Source of the DNA: Firmicutes bacterium ZCTH02-B6
Lineage (GTDB): Bacteria > Bacillota > Limnochordia > Limnochordales > ZCTH02-B6
DNA: 23,699 nt
Assembly (NCBI GenBank): GCA_002159155.1
Contig: LZRQ01000037.1
Coordinates: 1-23,699, forward strand
Reading direction: 5' to 3'
Below are positions 1 through 5,940 of the stretch, piece after piece. The notes below the pieces were generated by a model, which was not told where the DNA came from, made no database searches, and saw nothing but the letters and a program-made list of their open reading frames with translations. Numbering within the stretch: position 1 is the first letter of the stretch; each line of letters begins with the position of its first letter. A program made the position numbers and the translations under genes.

Positions 1-2
1 AT

Positions 3-746
3 TTCTGGGAGCTGGCGAGCCGGTTCGTGTACTCGCTGTATGATGTCGACGAGAACACCGTGGTGGTCATCAACGGCGACCGGGCGGAGTGGGTCCGGCA
101 AGGCGTGAAGTACTTCCCGAAGGCGATTTACCAGGTCGACACGTTTCACCTCATGCGAGAGCTGCGGGACATCTTTGGCCATGACAGCCCCGTGATGAGA
201 GAGTTGGTTGCGGCCCGGGAAGCGGACGTCACGGGTGCCGCCTTCATCGCCAGGATGGCGGAAGCGTATGCCCAGTTGCACGACCCAAAGAAGCGGCAGC
301 GCTGCCGGGCGATGTTGAAGGACCTGAAGGACATGCCGGAAGCCGTGGTGGACTATCGCCATCGCCTGAGGGCACAAGGCATCGCGACCGAAGGTTTTCG
401 GGGCCTGGGTGCGGCGGAAAGCCAGGTGGACACCTTTGCGGACCGGGTGAAGCACCGGGGCCGGAGCTGGAGCCGGCACGGGTTGGCGGCCATCATGGAG
501 GTATTGTGCTGGCGGAACACGGAGCGCCTTAAGCACGTGATGCAAAGGATCGAGGCGTTTCTCATCCGCACCAAGGCCTCTCTGGCAGAAGTCAAGCAAG
601 AAGCGGTTCGTCTGGTAGAACGGGTGGTGGCCGAAGGAGTCGGTGTCCTGCGGCAGGCTCACGTACCCATCACCGAGGCAGGCCGCACCCGGTCGGGCGG
701 GCTATCCCGCCTGATGCACCGGGTCATCTCTGGCGCTACTGGCTGA
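3..746 (+). CDS. ISLre2-family (UPF0236) transposase, 3' part
   Basis: C-terminal part of a transposase that moves an ISLre2-type insertion sequence. The frame is open to the left window edge (first full codon at 3), so the real start lies outside. A GTG at 27 is not a credible start because the family sequence continues upstream of it. The segment INGDRAEWVRQG followed by YQVDTFHLMREL is typical of UPF0236/ISLre2 transposases and contains an acidic residue expected in a DDE-like catalytic core. The remainder is helical and basic. The stop at 746 is followed by a promoter and two tRNA genes. I could not define the right inverted repeat of the element. The family call is from recalled motifs. 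Confidence 0.85.
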   Translation, partial: FWELASRFVYSLYDVDENTVVVINGDRAEWVRQGVKYFPKAIYQVDTFHLMRELRDIFGHDSPVMRELVAAREADVTGAAFIARMAEAYAQLHDPKKRQRCRAMLKDLKDMPEAVVDYRHRLRAQGIATEGFRGLGAAESQVDTFADRVKHRGRSWSRHGLAAIMEVLCWRNTERLKHVMQRIEAFLIRTKASLAEVKQEAVRLVERVVAEGVGVLRQAHVPITEAGRTRSGGLSRLMHRVISGATG

Positions 747-807
747 CACACCTCGGACCGGCTTCGTGCCCCAGAGGGCTTGACTCAGACCAAGGCTTGC
801 AGAGCGC

Positions 808-836
808 TTGACAGGGGCAAGGGGCTGTGCTAGTAT
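808..836 (+). promoter_or_regulatory. Sigma-70 type promoter for the tRNA-Asp/tRNA-Phe unit
   Basis: A perfect TTGACA -35 box (808-813) is followed by exactly 17 bp and a TAGTAT -10 box (831-836). The predicted start is around 842-845, about 30 bp before tRNA-Asp. The spacing is ideal for a vegetative sigma factor, and it is the only strong promoter between the transposase and the tRNAs. Confidence 0.75.
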
Positions 837-873
837 AGCTGTTGCTGAGGCGGTTCACCGCCAAGCAGATTGC

Positions 874-950
874 GGAGCCGTGGTGTAGGGGTTTAACACG
901 CCGGCCTGTCACGCCGGAGATCGCGGGTTCGAATCCCGTCGGTTCCGCCA
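874..950 (+). tRNA. tRNA-Asp (anticodon GTC)
   Basis: A 77-nt cloverleaf with an encoded CCA end. The acceptor GGAGCCG (874-880) pairs with CGGTTCC at the 3' side with one G-T pair. The anticodon stem CCGGC/GCCGG encloses the loop CTGTCAC, giving anticodon GTC. The T arm carries GTTCGAA. The discriminator base G fits tRNA-Asp. Host gene, first of a two-tRNA unit. Confidence 0.95.
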
Positions 951-958
951 TTTTATTT

Positions 959-1034
959 GCCGAGATAGCTCAGTTGGTAGAGCACGGGACTGAAAATCCC
1001 GGTGTCGCCGGTTCGATTCCGGCTCTCGGCACCA
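959..1034 (+). tRNA. tRNA-Phe (anticodon GAA)
   Basis: A 76-nt cloverleaf with encoded CCA. The acceptor GCCGAGA pairs with TCTCGGC. The D arm has AGCTCAGTTGGTAGAGC, the anticodon stem CGGGA/TCCCG encloses a loop with GAA, and the T loop is TTCGATT. It begins 8 nt after tRNA-Asp. It is the last host gene before the integrase, which makes its 3' end the likely phage attachment site. The second att copy would lie outside this window, so this is inference. Confidence 0.95.
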
Positions 1035-1083
1035 ACGGAAAGGCCCTTCGGAAGCGGATTTCCGAAGGGCCGTTGGTTTTTTG
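1032..1083 (+). terminator. Rho-independent terminator after tRNA-Phe
   Basis: A long GC-rich stem is formed by CCAACGG...GGCCCTTCGGAA and TTCCGAAGGGCCGTTGG, with a small loop around 1055-1059, followed by a run of T residues (1077-1082). The stem starts within the encoded CCA of tRNA-Phe. It ends the tRNA transcript and separates it from the convergent integrase gene. Confidence 0.9.
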
Positions 1084-1095
1084 GCGGCCAGCCAC

Positions 1096-1115
1096 GGGAA
1101 TGAAATGGGAATGAA
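1096..1115 (+). repeat. Direct repeat GGGAATGAA x2, possible integrase arm or att element
   Basis: Two copies of GGGAATGAA start at 1096 and 1107, 11 bp apart (one helical turn). They lie in the gap between the tRNA terminator and the 3' end of the integrase, where arm-type binding sites and attL are often found. The function is inferred from position and spacing only. Confidence 0.35.
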
Positions 1116-1155
1116 CCACGTCTTTCGGGTCGCTAGTACCGTGTAACATCGTCTA

Positions 1156-2355
1156 TTATCGTGCAGTGTGGCGAGCTCGAGAGAATAGGCTGATTGCCTG
1201 CCGGTGAACTGACTCGTCCGGGCTGTGATACTCATCCATGGTGAACGCAACGCTGTGATGTCCCAGCATTTCGGACACTGCCTTTGGGTCAGCACCATTT
1301 GACAGTAGGAACGTCGCAAATGTGTGCCGCAAACCATGAACGTTGATATAGCGTACTTCCGGCAGTCCAGCGGCCTTCGCTCTGCGGTTCGTCTCCTCAA
1401 TGAGCGGCACCCAGACCCGCCGGTAGAAGTTCTGCCGGTGGATGGGGTTCCCGCGTTCGTTGGGGAAGACCAGTTGCCATGGATTCCAGTCCGATCCCAT
1501 ATGTTGCCTCGTCATGTGCTGGGCCAGCCCGTGCTCACGCAGCACCCGGGCGAGCTCCTCATCCATGGGGATAGTACGGGTCTTGTGATTCTTGCCGGGG
1601 GTAAACTGAGCATTCGGGCCCGCCCGGTGCAATGATTCATCCACTCGTATCCGCATGCCCTGAAAGTCGATGTCGTCCCATCGTAGCGCCAGTGCCTCGC
1701 TGATGCGCATCCCTGTGTAAGCCAAGGTGATGATCAGGGCCCGTTGAGGATGTTCCCGCACAACTGCCATGAACTGTTGCAGCTCGTCCCAGGACCACAG
1801 GCGCTTCTTTGGGCGTCTAACCTGCGGCAGTTTGATGCCCGCCGCCGGGTTGTAGGGGATCAGCTTGTCCTGCACCGCGTGTTCCAAGGACTGATGGACG
1901 GTTACATGCACCTTGTGCAGCGTGCTGGGACTTAAGCCACCCTTTGCGCCATCCAGACGAGCACCGTCCTTCTGAATGGATGCGTAAAACTGCTTAATGT
2001 GCAGCGATGACAGCTGGCTCAGACGAATGTCCCCAATGGCTGGGATGATGCGTTTTTCGGCATGACGCCGGTACATTTCAGCTGTCGACGGCTGCGTCTG
2101 GGTATCTACGTACGTCTCTAACCACGTCCGCAGGTATTGACCATAGGTCATGGCGCCGGAGTTGGCTAACCGATTTGTGTCCATCATGACAAGCAGGGCG
2201 TCCCTACGCTTATAAGCTTCCTCCTCGGAGCCGTGAAACGTTTCCTTGTAGTGCTTCGGCTTGCCGTCGGGCGTCTTGCCGATTGGGATCCATATGCGGT
2301 ACGTGTCCTCGCCACGTTTCTCTACGTGACCGCGAGGGCGCCGGGCCACGGTCAT
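1156..2355 (-). CDS. int: Site-specific integrase, tyrosine recombinase family
   Basis: Catalyses integration and excision of the phage chromosome by strand exchange between att sites. The 399-residue protein has an N-terminal arm-binding domain (about 10-55), a SAM-like core-binding domain (about 65-165) and a catalytic domain. All catalytic residues are visible: R217 in TGMRISEAL, K258, H340-x-x-R343 in HGLRHTFA, H366 in LGHHS and the nucleophile Y376 in MDEYHSP. The start at 2355 (ATG) is preceded by AAAGGAG at good spacing. A longer reading from 2481 would overlap the upstream gene and is rejected. The upstream gene ends 10 bp before it. It is the last gene of the leftward lysogeny unit and converges on tRNA-Phe, its likely target. 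Confidence 0.95.
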   Translation of the reverse strand: MTVARRPRGHVEKRGEDTYRIWIPIGKTPDGKPKHYKETFHGSEEEAYKRRDALLVMMDTNRLANSGAMTYGQYLRTWLETYVDTQTQPSTAEMYRRHAEKRIIPAIGDIRLSQLSSLHIKQFYASIQKDGARLDGAKGGLSPSTLHKVHVTVHQSLEHAVQDKLIPYNPAAGIKLPQVRRPKKRLWSWDELQQFMAVVREHPQRALIITLAYTGMRISEALALRWDDIDFQGMRIRVDESLHRAGPNAQFTPGKNHKTRTIPMDEELARVLREHGLAQHMTRQHMGSDWNPWQLVFPNERGNPIHRQNFYRRVWVPLIEETNRRAKAAGLPEVRYINVHGLRHTFATFLLSNGADPKAVSEMLGHHSVAFTMDEYHSPDESVHRQAISLFSRARHTAR

Positions 2356-2365
2356 CCACGCTCCT

Positions 2366-2797
2366 TTACCAAGCAGGGCCCCACTCGTTGTAGTACGTGA
2401 TCCACTGTTCTGGTTGATCGTAGTGGTTCTTTTGGAGGATGTACACGAGCTGCCAGCCACCGCCGAAGGACGGCTGAGCAATGACTGTCACCCGTTCGTC
2501 ATCACGGAAGCTCTCAAGCGACGGCAAGAACAACCGCAAAGCTCGACGGATTGCCCTGTCGACGTCCTGGGCCGAGGTCATCCAGTTGGTTCCCACGTAG
2601 AAAAACACACCCACCTCTGGCGCATACATGGGGACAACCTCGTCCGCTATGCGGCTGAGTGAGCCTCCGAACATCTCCAGCTCTTCCATTCTCGTGAGGA
2701 TGTTCTCGATCCGGTCAGCCTGAATCCCTTGAGCGAGCCCTGGAGTGGCGACCATAGCCACCAGAGCGAAAACCAACGCAGACGCCATCCACCGCAT
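2366..2797 (-). CDS. Small secreted protein of unknown function (possible lysogenic conversion gene)
   Basis: A 143-residue protein with a clear Sec signal peptide: MRW, a hydrophobic stretch about 4-18, then PGLA before Q23, the likely signal peptidase I site. There is no lipobox cysteine. The mature part is acidic to neutral, rich in aromatic residues towards the end (WITYYNEWGPAW at the C-terminus), with no cysteine and no recognised domain. The start at 2797 is chosen because AAGGAGGG lies just upstream. An ATG at 2815 lacks such a site. It lies between the ImmA-like gene and the integrase in the leftward unit, so it should be made in the lysogen. Position suggests a lysogenic-conversion or superinfection-exclusion role, which is inference. 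Confidence 0.75.
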   Translation of the reverse strand: MRWMASALVFALVAMVATPGLAQGIQADRIENILTRMEELEMFGGSLSRIADEVVPMYAPEVGVFFYVGTNWMTSAQDVDRAIRRALRLFLPSLESFRDDERVTVIAQPSFGGGWQLVYILQKNHYDQPEQWITYYNEWGPAW

Positions 2798-2815
2798 GTT
2801 ATCCCTCCTTGTCAT

Positions 2816-3334
2816 TTAGGAGACGGCCTCGCCCCATTCAGTAGCGGCTAACAGAGGCGACAGAATGTCTGCCGTCCTGACTCGGAACCGCCATTGCTCC
2901 CGCAAGTCCTCTTGCAAAACACGCAGTTTGCGCCAGACCATCCATTCTTCCACAAGAAAATGCTCCGATAATTCATCGGCCGAAGTAATACCGCGCCTGA
3001 CCGCATCAGCCAACGCCTCCGTCGGTATCAGCAGATTGGCGGCCATTCGCAGCGCTCGATGTTCGTCCCGCCACAACGCCTGCATCTCGAGCCCAGCGCT
3101 CTCGCCGACATTCACATGATCAACCGTGGGTGAGCACCAGTAATGCCCGATTTCTTCTGCCAGCACACACCGTGCTAGCTTGACCCGATTTATCAGGCTC
3201 ACATCCAGGGCGATGATCGGCCGGTGCCGACGAGGGCTTCTAAAGTACATCCCCAGCAAGTTGCCTTCCTCGTCCAATCTGCGCCAGAAGACACGGATTC
3301 CTTCGCGTTCGCAGAGGTGCAATAGGTCTAGCAA
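2816..3334 (-). CDS. ImmA/IrrE-type metallopeptidase-like protein
   Basis: A 172-residue protein of the ImmA/IrrE (DUF955) type. In related phages and ICEs such proteins cleave the neighbouring XRE repressor to trigger induction. The active-site segment reads CVLAEEIGHYW (residues 56-66). The usual HExxH is ExxxH-like here: E60-E61-I-G-H64, with Glu in place of the first His. A downstream helix with DEHRALRMAANLLIP matches the region that normally supplies the third zinc ligand. The start is TTG at 3334, after GGAGGGAG. It is 56 bp downstream of the XRE repressor gene and shares its transcript. Whether it still binds zinc is uncertain. Confidence 0.8.
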   Translation of the reverse strand: MLDLLHLCEREGIRVFWRRLDEEGNLLGMYFRSPRRHRPIIALDVSLINRVKLARCVLAEEIGHYWCSPTVDHVNVGESAGLEMQALWRDEHRALRMAANLLIPTEALADAVRRGITSADELSEHFLVEEWMVWRKLRVLQEDLREQWRFRVRTADILSPLLAATEWGEAVS

Positions 3335-3390
3335 AATGCTCCCTCCGTGGATGGAGTATTCAGGGGTCGACGATGGGGGGCTCTTTTGGC

Positions 3391-3747
3391 TTAATCCTGT
3401 TTGTCTTCGATCTCGTCAGCTAGCCGGCCAAGCTCGTCTTGAATTTCTCTGATGCGACGACGCACATGTTCAGGTAAGGGGGCACCTGGATTATCGCGAC
3501 GAGGACTGTAATGCAGTGCAACTAGTTGTAGAGCTTCTGGATCCGGCACATCAACCTCCCCAAGCAAGAACGCCACTGTTGTGCCATAGTACTCCGCCAT
3601 CCGCATCAGCCGGTGCGTCGGCGGTACCCTTTCATCCCGCTCATACATCGCTAACAAGGAGAAAGAGATCTCCAAGTCATGGGCCGCTTCCTCAATGCTC
3701 TTGCTCTTCTTCTGGCGCAGCATGCGCAACCGCTCTCCCAGTGTCAC
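3391..3747 (-). CDS. XRE-family transcriptional repressor (CI-like)
   Basis: A 118-residue protein with an N-terminal HTH_3 domain (about 3-60: LGERLRMLRQKKSKSIEEAAHDLEIS, then the YERDERVPPTHRLMRMAEYY and TTVAFLLGE segments, described here in parts) and a charged helical C-terminal tail (about 85-118) that may dimerise or be the cleavage target of the ImmA-like protein. GTG at 3747 is preferred over GTG at 3756 because GGTGAGG sits about 5 nt upstream of it and the resulting N-terminus is the usual one for this fold. It is first in the leftward unit and divergent from a second XRE gene. The palindromes between them are its likely operators. Confidence 0.85.
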   Translation of the reverse strand: MTLGERLRMLRQKKSKSIEEAAHDLEISFSLLAMYERDERVPPTHRLMRMAEYYGTTVAFLLGEVDVPDPEALQLVALHYSPRRDNPGAPLPEHVRRRIREIQDELGRLADEIEDKQD

Positions 3748-3779
3748 GGCCCTCACCTGCCAACGTCCGGAGTGTCCTC

Positions 3780-3806
3780 AGTATTGCACATCTGGTGCAA
3801 CACAAT
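3780..3806 (-). promoter_or_regulatory. Candidate leftward promoter of the repressor unit (-10 AATACT)
   Basis: On the minus strand AATACT (plus 3780-3785) resembles a -10 box and lies about 33 bp before the GTG start of the repressor. Its -35 region is weak. The -10 overlaps operator O1, consistent with autoregulation. The box choice is tentative. Confidence 0.4.
3784..3800. promoter_or_regulatory. Operator O1, TTGCAC-N5-GTGCAA palindrome
   Basis: A perfect inverted repeat with 6-bp arms and a 5-bp spacer (TTGCAC 3784-3789, GTGCAA 3795-3800). It overlaps the candidate leftward -10 box. It shares its arm sequence and spacer length with O2 and O3. Confidence 0.8.
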
Positions 3807-3817
3807 CCAGCGAACGG

Positions 3818-3836
3818 AAGTGCAATGACTGCACTT
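3818..3836. promoter_or_regulatory. Operator O2, AAGTGCA-N5-TGCACTT palindrome
   Basis: A perfect inverted repeat with 7-bp arms and a 5-bp spacer. Its right arm runs into the -35 box (TTGACG at 3835) of the rightward promoter, so a protein bound here should block RNA polymerase. Here the half-sites TGCACTT and AAGTGCA are arranged outward relative to O1, but the core is still GTGCA/TGCAC. Confidence 0.8.
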
Positions 3837-3863
3837 GACGTACAGCACATACAGTGCAATAAT
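3835..3863 (+). promoter_or_regulatory. Rightward early promoter (PR-like)
   Basis: TTGACG (3835-3840), a 17-bp spacer, then AATAAT (3858-3863). This is a near-consensus sigma-70 promoter flanked by O2 (overlapping the -35) and O3 (just after the start point). A lone half-site AGTGCAA lies at 3853-3859 between the boxes. It should drive the second XRE gene and the early operon. Confidence 0.75.
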
Positions 3864-3873
3864 GAAGGTACAC

Positions 3874-3892
3874 GTTGCACATGAAGTGCAAC
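3874..3892. promoter_or_regulatory. Operator O3, GTTGCAC-N5-GTGCAAC palindrome
   Basis: A perfect inverted repeat with 7-bp arms and a 5-bp spacer, placed immediately downstream of the predicted transcription start of the rightward promoter and upstream of the Shine-Dalgarno of the second XRE gene. Confidence 0.8.
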
Positions 3893-3918
3893 CCCGCCCG
3901 AAGGGAGGGTTGGAACAG

Positions 3919-4146
3919 GTGAATCCGATCCGCCAGCGGCGGGAAGCGCTCAAACTCAGCGTCGAGGAAGCGTGCGTACGCTCTGGCGTGAGCTACAGTA
4001 TGTGGATCAAGGTCGAGCGGAACGAGCGACGCCCGCGGTTCCGGACGGCCCAGCGGATGGCTCAAGTACTACGGTGGTCGGTTGCGGAGTTGTACGACGC
4101 TCTGGACGCTGCTGAGGCTCAGGCTGATGTTGTGCAGACGGCTTAG
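3919..4146 (+). CDS. XRE-family HTH protein (Cro-like)
   Basis: A small 75-residue DNA-binding protein consisting almost only of an HTH domain: NPIRQRREALKLSVEEAC, then SGVSYSMWIKVERNERRP, then a helix ending in SVAELYDALDA. Size, position as the first rightward gene and divergence from the larger XRE repressor suggest the Cro-like partner of a bistable switch. GTG at 3919 is chosen because GGGAGGG lies about 9 nt upstream. Readings that start earlier would begin inside the operator region. A TTG at 3910 is too close to the ribosome site. Operator O3 lies in its leader. Confidence 0.8.
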   Translation: MNPIRQRREALKLSVEEACVRSGVSYSMWIKVERNERRPRFRTAQRMAQVLRWSVAELYDALDAAEAQADVVQTA

Positions 4147-4205
4147 TGAGTACACGGCTTTCCACCTCCGGCGTCAACCTATCACGGCGCCGAGGTCAAT
4201 ATCAG

Positions 4206-4235
4206 CCGGACCGGTTTGGTCCGGTTGACCAAACC
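4206..4235 (+). promoter_or_regulatory. Overlapping palindromes before the HTH gene (operator or attenuator)
   Basis: Two perfect inverted repeats share bases. CCGGACC-N5-GGTCCGG occupies 4206-4224 and GGTTTGGTC-N5-GACCAAACC occupies 4213-4235. As RNA the two hairpins are mutually exclusive. As DNA they give two overlapping dimer sites with the same 5-bp spacer as O1-O3. They end 5 nt before the AGAAGGGAGGG ribosome site of the next gene. The rest of the 112-bp gap shows no other clear signal. Confidence 0.65.
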
Positions 4236-4258
4236 ACCAGAGAAGGGAGGGTGACACG

Positions 4259-4822
4259 ATGCCGATGATGACGGACGTTGAGCTTGGTCAGGAGTTGGCA
4301 GCCGCGATTGCGCGCAGGCGGTGGACAAACCGGGAATTCGCCCGCCAGATGCCGGTGGACAGCACCCTGGTTTCCAAGTGGATCCATGGCGCCAAACCGA
4401 TGACCCGCCACCAACTGCAGCGGGCCGTGATGGTGCTGGACGACTTCACGTTCTGCTTGGCGGTAGCGCGCTACGCTTCCGGCGGCGTCCTGGGTGTGAC
4501 TCTAGACGCGGTCGACGGCGGCCGGGCGGGAGCCGCCCTGTGCGTCGGCAAGGAGATCGCCGAAGCGCAAGCCACCCTGGCGGCCGCACACGCCATCCTC
4601 ATCGCTCCACCTGATGACAACATGCGGGAATCGGCCATGGATGTCGCTCTAGCCTTGCTGGAGCTCTCGTCGGCGTGCAAGGAAACCATCGCGCGGCTCT
4701 GCCAGAGCTACGGGCTTGGTGCGTCGGAAATGGCCTTCGCCCTGGCGGCCAGGCTGCGGGAACAGGGGTACGTGACGCGAAGCGGCCACCCTGCCGGCAA
4801 CAGGGCGGCCGCCGCAATCTGA
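4259..4822 (+). CDS. HTH DNA-binding protein, early regulator
   Basis: A 187-residue protein. Residues about 5-60 form an XRE/Cro-like HTH (ELGQELAAAIARRRWTNREF, then STLVSKWIHGAKPMTRHQLQ). The middle and C-terminal parts are helical and alanine-rich (about 95-170) with no family I can name. The last 20 residues are rich in Gly/Ala. ATG at 4259 follows GGGAGG at 8 nt. Overlapping palindromes sit just upstream and may be its own operator. It could play a CII-like or late-switch role, but this is a guess from position. Confidence 0.75.
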   Translation: MPMMTDVELGQELAAAIARRRWTNREFARQMPVDSTLVSKWIHGAKPMTRHQLQRAVMVLDDFTFCLAVARYASGGVLGVTLDAVDGGRAGAALCVGKEIAEAQATLAAAHAILIAPPDDNMRESAMDVALALLELSSACKETIARLCQSYGLGASEMAFALAARLREQGYVTRSGHPAGNRAAAAI

Positions 4823-4868
4823 GGCAATGGCACTTGCTCTCGGGGATCGCTGCGAGTGCCGTTGCCTC
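4821..4868 (+). promoter_or_regulatory. Long hairpin between the HTH gene and the excisionase-like gene
   Basis: GAGGCAA (4821-4827) pairs with TTGCCTC (4862-4868) and GGCACT (4829-4834) pairs with AGTGCC (4855-4860), giving a 13-bp stem with one mismatch and a 20-nt loop. No T-run follows, so it is not a standard terminator. A second small inverted repeat, CCAGT (4867-4871) with ACTGG (4882-4886), overlaps the ribosome site of the next gene. Likely an RNA-level control or processing element. Confidence 0.5.
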
Positions 4869-4897
4869 CAGTCTACCAGACCACTGGAGGCTTGGCA

Positions 4898-5128
4898 ATG
4901 ACAACCGCAACCAACAGCACCAAAATGCAGCCGCCCCGGCTGGATGAGCTGCCGGACGTCATCACCGCTGAACAGGCCGCTGCCGTGCTCCAGTGCACCA
5001 CCAACCACGTCTACGCCCTCTGCCGGGCCGGCGAGATCCCAGCCATCAAGGTAGGCCGGCTGGTCCGCATCCACAAGCGGGCCTTTCTGGCCTGGCTGGA
5101 GGGTGGCCAAGGGAGGGTAACGGCGTGA
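4898..5128 (+). CDS. Excisionase-family helix-turn-helix protein
   Basis: A 76-residue protein with the MerR-like winged helix typical of excisionase-family (HTH_17) proteins. The core DVITAEQAAAVLQCTTNHVY is followed by CRAGEIPAIKVGRLVRIHK and AFLAWLEG. In phages such proteins bend DNA at att sites (Xis) or regulate transcription. ATG at 4898 follows CTGGAGG. A GTG at 4856 would start within the hairpin and lacks a ribosome site. It overlaps the next gene by 4 bp (GTGA). Directing excision with the integrase is plausible, but the gene is 2.5 kb from int and in the opposite orientation. Confidence 0.85.
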   Translation: MTTATNSTKMQPPRLDELPDVITAEQAAAVLQCTTNHVYALCRAGEIPAIKVGRLVRIHKRAFLAWLEGGQGRVTA

Positions 5129-5634
5129 ACGTGCAGACCGCCGCATTCACTTGCCGCCGGTGCGGCCGGCCGCTGCGGGACCCGGAGTCCATCCAGCGGG
5201 GCATCGGGCCCGTCTGCGCCGGCTACGAGGCGGCGTGGCAGCTGACCCAGGCCGACGGCGGCGAGTCGACGATCGCGGTGACCGTCAACGACGCTCAAGC
5301 ACATCCAACGGCGCTCAAGCACATCGTCTGCCACAGCCCCACCGGAATGGAGTGGGGATATGCCGGGTCAGGGCCGGCAGACTTGGCGCTGTCCATCCTG
5401 GCCCACTACCTGGGCGAGGAGGACGCGGTGGAGCGCTACCTCCACTCGTCCAACTGGGTGCACATGGAGCAGCCGGTCGCGATTAGGTTGCACCACGAGT
5501 TCAAAGACCAATTCATCTCTCACTGGGGCAACAGCTGGCGTATCACGGGTGAGCAGATTGCTTCGTGGCTCGCCTATCACGGCATTGAGGCGCCCGTGCG
5601 AGATGTCGTTTACGAAGGGAGGCGTGCATTGTGA
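5125..5634 (+). CDS. DUF6011/DUF6166-type phage protein with zinc-finger-like motif
   Basis: A 169-residue protein. The N-terminus (8-35) carries C10-x2-C13-GRPLRDPES...GIGPVC31, the signature I associate with DUF6011. The middle (about 72-100) has GMEWGYAGSGPADLALSILAH, followed by a region with DQFISHWG and GEQIASWLA, which resembles DUF6166. Both families are phage proteins of unknown function. Three cysteines suggest metal binding, perhaps with a His as fourth ligand. GTG at 5125 follows GGGAGGG and overlaps the upstream stop. The same finger occurs at the N-terminus of the DinG-like helicase about 2 kb downstream. Confidence 0.75.
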   Translation: MNVQTAAFTCRRCGRPLRDPESIQRGIGPVCAGYEAAWQLTQADGGESTIAVTVNDAQAHPTALKHIVCHSPTGMEWGYAGSGPADLALSILAHYLGEEDAVERYLHSSNWVHMEQPVAIRLHHEFKDQFISHWGNSWRITGEQIASWLAYHGIEAPVRDVVYEGRRAL

Positions 5635-5909
5635 CGCGCGACAACCGCAAGCGAGCAGCCCGGCAGCGCCGGCTCAGCCAGTACGATCCGGCGGTCCTCG
5701 TTGCCGCCCGTGAGGCTCTCGGGCTGGATGACGCCAAGCGGGACAATGAAGCGGCCGCCCCTCGACTGGGGCGGCCTTCACCCCTGATGGATGCGCCGGC
5801 CGCGGATAGGCATAGCCGTCGCACCTCCATTGTAGCCACAACTGCCGCCGGCCGCAAGACAATCCCGCTCGAGCCAGCTGTTGCGTCATGCCGTCGAGGC
5901 GTACGTTAA
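5631..5909 (+). CDS. Small basic hypothetical protein
   Basis: A 92-residue ORF starting with GTG at 5631, which overlaps the upstream stop. GGGAGG stands at proper distance. Residues 1-40 are strongly basic then helical (TRDNRKRAARQRRLSQYD, then a Leu/Ala-rich helix). From about residue 40 on, the sequence passes through a perfect GC hairpin that looks like a terminator stem, and the remainder has low complexity (Arg, Ala, Pro). The start is well supported. The C-terminal half may be only nominally coding. No family recognised. Confidence 0.5.
   Translation: MTRDNRKRAARQRRLSQYDPAVLVAAREALGLDDAKRDNEAAAPRLGRPSPLMDAPAADRHSRRTSIVATTAAGRKTIPLEPAVASCRRGVR
5750..5779 (+). terminator. Terminator-like hairpin inside the early operon
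   Basis: GGCCGCCCC (5753-5761), loop TCGACT, GGGGCGGCC (5768-5776): a perfect 9-bp GC stem, flanked by GAA before and TTC after. The T-run is almost absent, so termination strength is uncertain. It lies within the reading frame of the small basic ORF. It could be a degenerate terminator or an attenuation/antitermination point of the early transcript. Confidence 0.45.
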
Positions 5910-5940
5910 CGGTTCGTTTCTACAAGGGGAGGTGTGTCTG

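Noticed and set aside
909..1400. 163-residue minus-strand frame across the tRNAs and integrase end
   Set aside because: It reads through two tRNA genes and a terminator in antisense and overlaps the integrase in another frame.
2356..2481. N-terminal extension of the integrase frame to a start at 2481
   Set aside because: It overlaps the secreted-protein gene, lacks a ribosome site, and its Ser/Thr-rich sequence does not resemble integrase. The ATG at 2355 has AAAGGAG.
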